From assembly GCA_000153145.1 (NCBI GenBank), contig CH672415.1, positions 1,240,750 through 1,304,749 of the forward strand: 64,000 nt of DNA, in the 5' to 3' direction. This document shows positions 61,695 to 64,000 of this stretch, one piece after another (the first letter of the stretch is position 1; each line of letters starts with the position of its first letter). The translations under genes and the position numbers were made by a program. The notes beneath the pieces are model-generated. The model saw only the letters and a program-made list of their open reading frames with translations. It searched no databases and was not told where the DNA came from. Origin of the DNA: a marine actinobacterium PHSC20C1 (GTDB taxonomy: Bacteria > Actinomycetota > Actinomycetes > Actinomycetales > Microbacteriaceae).

Positions 61695-63001
61695 AGACCC
61701 TCGACCTCATTAGCTCAGCCGCCTCGAACACGTTCCGTTCAAAAACTCGCACCATCCTGACGGTTCTTGCCATTTTCGTTGGCGCGTTTACTCTCACTAT
61801 CACCAATGGGCTGGGCACCGGAATCAACCGGTATATCGACGACACCGTCACGTCAATTGGTGCAGAGGACGTCATGACTGTGACCGTAACCCCGGATGCC
61901 GATAGCGGCTTCGGTGGCGGCTCGGGCCCCACAGAATACGACCCAGCGGCGGTAGCCGGCGGAGGGTTTGGTCCCGGCGAGGGTGGAACTGTCGTCGCGC
62001 TCACCCCTGACGACCTCGACACGCTAGCTACCATCGATGGGGTTCTCGATGTGGAAGCAACCAAATCCATTTCCCCCGACTGGGTTCAGTATGGGGATGG
62101 AACGCAGTACGTGACATCTATCGGTGGACTCGTCAGTGGGCAGACTGTGCAGCTCGCTGCCGGCGCCGCCCCAGCGACGGATGCCTCTCGACTCGAGTTG
62201 AACTTGCCAGTCTCCTATGTTGAGCCACTTGGTTTTGCGGATGCTGACGCAGCGATCGGCGAGACCATCACCATCGCAATCACGGACGCTGAGCGCACCC
62301 AGCATCTGGTCGAGGCAACCGTTGTTGGAGTCGCCGAGGAAAGCATCGCAGCACCAGGCGCAGGTGGTCTCGTCGTGAATGCCGCGCTCACCGACTCGCT
62401 TTATGAGACTCAAAACATCGGTATCCCTACCGACCAACAGGAGCGTTACGCTCAGGCGAGCATCCGATTTGATCCGAGTACGAGTTCGGAAGAGATCACC
62501 GCGCTGAAGGAACGTCTCAGTAATGCGGGCTTTACTGGCACCACTGTCGCCGACCAGCTTGGCACGGTCAAAACGGTCATCGATGCGATCGTGCTCGTCT
62601 TGAATGCGTTCGCCGTTATCGCACTGCTCGCCGCAAGCTTCGGAATAGTGAACACTCTCTTCATGTCAGTTCAGGAACGCACCCGCGAAATCGGTCTCAT
62701 GAAAGCCATGGGAATGGGAAGCGGAAAAGTCTTCGGACTGTTCAGTCTCGAAGCGGTCTTCATCGGCTTCCTCGGCAGCGCAATCGGCGTTGGCATCGGC
62801 ATGATCGTGGGAACCAGCATAAGTTCGCTGCTCTCCGGCGCAATCCTCGCCGACCTTCCGGGTCTCACCCTGATCGCATTCGACCCGCTATCGATCAGCG
62901 TGATCATCCTCGTCGTGATGGCAATCGCGTTCCTAGCAGGCACCCTGCCCGCCGCACGCGCCGCTAGAGCCGACCCCGTGGAGTCGTTGCGTTACGAGTA
63001 A
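61691..63001 (+). CDS. ABC transporter permease, MacB/FtsX type
   Basis: 436 residues. Helix 1 (TILTVLAIFVGAFTLTITNGLG) is followed by a large extracytoplasmic MacB-like periplasmic domain (to about residue 290). Three helices complete it: LNAFAVIALLAASFGIVNTLFMSV, LFSLEAVFIGFLGSAIGVGIGM and SVIILVVMAIAFLAGTLPAARAA. The MSVQERTREIGLMKAMGM loop is the ATPase contact. No membrane-fusion protein is encoded here, as expected for a Gram-positive. Its 3' end overlaps a convergent gene by 38 bases. Confidence 0.9.
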   Translation: MKTLDLISSAASNTFRSKTRTILTVLAIFVGAFTLTITNGLGTGINRYIDDTVTSIGAEDVMTVTVTPDADSGFGGGSGPTEYDPAAVAGGGFGPGEGGTVVALTPDDLDTLATIDGVLDVEATKSISPDWVQYGDGTQYVTSIGGLVSGQTVQLAAGAAPATDASRLELNLPVSYVEPLGFADADAAIGETITIAITDAERTQHLVEATVVGVAEESIAAPGAGGLVVNAALTDSLYETQNIGIPTDQQERYAQASIRFDPSTSSEEITALKERLSNAGFTGTTVADQLGTVKTVIDAIVLVLNAFAVIALLAASFGIVNTLFMSVQERTREIGLMKAMGMGSGKVFGLFSLEAVFIGFLGSAIGVGIGMIVGTSISSLLSGAILADLPGLTLIAFDPLSISVIILVVMAIAFLAGTLPAARAARADPVESLRYE

Positions 63002-63383
63002 TCAATGCCACCGCTAGCCCGCCAATTAACGCGAAGCCCTGTGCAACAACCGCTATCACTTTGTCTGGGTACCAGACAGGTTCGTAAATCACCGGAAACC
63101 CGATTGCGCTCAAATCCAGTGGCACATAGACCGAAACCACCAGCAGCGCGAGCCCGCCCGCCGCGATCACAGCCGCGACTAACCCGGTCCACCAGCGATA
63201 TACCGCCAAGATCAGGAGGGCCGCAAGGATGTTCACGACGCCCTGAATGCGGAACAGGGCACCCTGGCTCACGAGCGAGCCAACGATGGCATCGAATGGA
63301 GTCGCGAGGAGAAAGTGCACGTAGGCGTTAACCAGCAGCGCGAGTGCAATCCATATCCGTGTCGCAATAACGAAGATTCTCAT
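62964..63383 (-). CDS. Four-helix membrane protein (DoxX-like topology)
   Basis: 139 residues from an ATG after AAAGGG. Four helices: RIWIALALLVNAYVHF, IQGVVNILAALLILAVY, WTGLVAAVIAAGGLALLVVSVYV and VIAVVAQGFALIGGLAVAL. This layout resembles DoxX or uncharacterised small integral proteins. No cysteine or metal motif is visible. It overlaps the ABC permease 3' end and is followed on the same strand by no gene in that stretch. The gene to its right, on the same strand, ends in a strong hairpin, so it has its own promoter. Confidence 0.65.
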   Translation of the reverse strand: MRIFVIATRIWIALALLVNAYVHFLLATPFDAIVGSLVSQGALFRIQGVVNILAALLILAVYRWWTGLVAAVIAAGGLALLVVSVYVPLDLSAIGFPVIYEPVWYPDKVIAVVAQGFALIGGLAVALITRNATTPRGRL

Positions 63384-63423
63384 GTTCTTGCCCTTTCTCT
63401 CAACAACTTCCCGGAAATGCTGA

Positions 63424-63460
63424 AGCCGGCGAGGAGCGATTCGTTCGCTCCCCGCCGGCT
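63424..63460 (-). terminator. Strong hairpin after the last gene
   Basis: AGCCGGCG-A-GGAGCG pairs with CGCTCC-C-CGCCGGCT: a 15-position stem with one mismatch and a 7-base loop. It starts 17 bases after the stop of the minus-strand gene to its right. There is no T-run, but the stem is very stable. It could also stop readthrough in the other direction. Confidence 0.7.
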
Positions 63461-63476
63461 CAATCGTGAATCAGCT

Positions 63477-64000
63477 TTACTGAATGCCCTTGTTGGCTGC
63501 AATTCCCCCAGCGAGTGCCGTTGCGGTCATCGGCATGTGGCCCGCGGCTTCCTTCAAGAGTGCGAAGTAGGCAGGGTCACCGGCGATGTTCGCATCAATC
63601 GCTGCGACCAACGATGTGGCGTGCATCTCAAGCTCAGCCTGCACGGCTTCAGCCGGCAGCTCAGGAACAACTGAGTTGATCAGCTGGCCGAACGACACCG
63701 CGTAGCCACCCAAATCCGACATTGCCTTGTCGATACCAGCCTGGTCATCGGTAGCCTTCGCGACTGCGTAGTCCACGAAGAACGGGATGTGTGAGCGCCA
63801 TGAATCGAGGAACGGCTGCTCGGCGTCTGGGTAAGCAGAGCCCACCAAGGCTGCAATCTCAACCGAGTTGGAGTCGAGGGTTTCAACTGCCCCGGCGACA
63901 TCGTCCGTCGTGAGGTCGCCACCATCGGCGAGTGCCTGGTCAATTGCTGCACCGGCGAGGTAGACGTGGTCGGCGAGCAGCGCGGTTAGCGTTGCGCGCA
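63477..64000 (-). CDS. Helical protein of unknown function (5' part outside window)
   Basis: The frame stays open to the right edge, so an internal GTG (63848) is not the start. The visible 174 residues are helical, with YAVAKATDDQAGIDKAMSDLGGY and DSWRSHIPFFVDY segments and a final HMPMTATALAGGIAANKG. I associate this HIPFFVDY/HMPxTAxALAGGI pattern with secreted actinobacterial and bacillar proteins often annotated only as hypothetical or copper-amine-oxidase-like; no catalytic motif is visible. LADHVYLAGAAIDQALADGG near the edge resembles the later repeats, so the protein probably has repeated ~90-residue helical units. Confidence 0.6.
   Translation of the reverse strand, partial: RATLTALLADHVYLAGAAIDQALADGGDLTTDDVAGAVETLDSNSVEIAALVGSAYPDAEQPFLDSWRSHIPFFVDYAVAKATDDQAGIDKAMSDLGGYAVSFGQLINSVVPELPAEAVQAELEMHATSLVAAIDANIAGDPAYFALLKEAAGHMPMTATALAGGIAANKGIQ

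Noticed and set aside
1-64000. CRISPR array, insertion sequence, prophage or toxin-antitoxin pair
   Set aside because: Read for direct repeats with spacers, terminal inverted repeats and transposase/integrase motifs; none was found.

Overview
The window looks like chromosome of a high-G+C Gram-positive actinobacterium, most likely Micrococcales and probably Microbacteriaceae. The evidence is gene content: an acyl-CoA carboxylase with a small epsilon subunit, a biotinylated alpha subunit next to maf, an LCP-type polymer ligase, a SepX/GlpR-like divisome protein, many GTG starts and tightly overlapping ORFs. No rRNA, CRISPR array, transposase or prophage gene was seen. One tRNA is present, tRNA-Ala(CGC).

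Bases 1-23.1 kb form a surface-glycan locus. It has GT4 and GT2 glycosyltransferases, an ABC polymer exporter, a four-enzyme set that fits synthesis of a UDP-diacetamido-uronic acid (nucleotide-sugar dehydrogenase, Gfo/Idh oxidoreductase, PLP aminotransferase, hexapeptide N-acetyltransferase), a GT2/DUF2304 pair, two tandem DUF2142-like membrane proteins, and all four dTDP-L-rhamnose genes (rmlC-rmlA on minus, rmlB-rmlD on plus). It closes with an LCP protein that would attach the polymer to the wall.

Bases 23.1-42.8 kb contain a backbone also known from mycobacteria (purE-purK-gtrA-PH protein-birA-accD5-accE5-maf-accA3, the Rv3275c-Rv3285 region). Extra blocks interrupt it: a ugd gene, a nucleoside hydrolase/ECF transporter/DMT operon, and a three-gene LuxR-type two-component cluster plus an RNA methyltransferase. 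Between accE and the two-component cluster lies a gene-free stretch with three consecutive hairpins, a candidate structured RNA.

Bases 43-51 kb carry a large secreted subtilisin with seven FN3 domains, four of them from a near-exact 591-bp duplication. Then come tRNA-Ala and a second mycobacteria-like block (SepX/GlpR-like protein, RimJ-type acetyltransferase, galU, 5-formyl-THF cyclo-ligase, FmdB/Ruc-like protein, mscL).

Bases 51-64 kb hold a 1265-residue SF1-helicase/nuclease-like protein whose catalytic motifs are all altered, with a small partner ORF. They also hold a coiled-coil membrane protein, a cysteine-free HesB-fold protein, nhaA, pdxH, amt with a GlnR-like box, a MacB-like ABC pair, a small membrane protein and the 3' part of an unassigned helical protein. 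The most unusual items are the degenerate helicase, the hairpin-rich intergenic region and the pseudo-kinase-containing regulatory triad.
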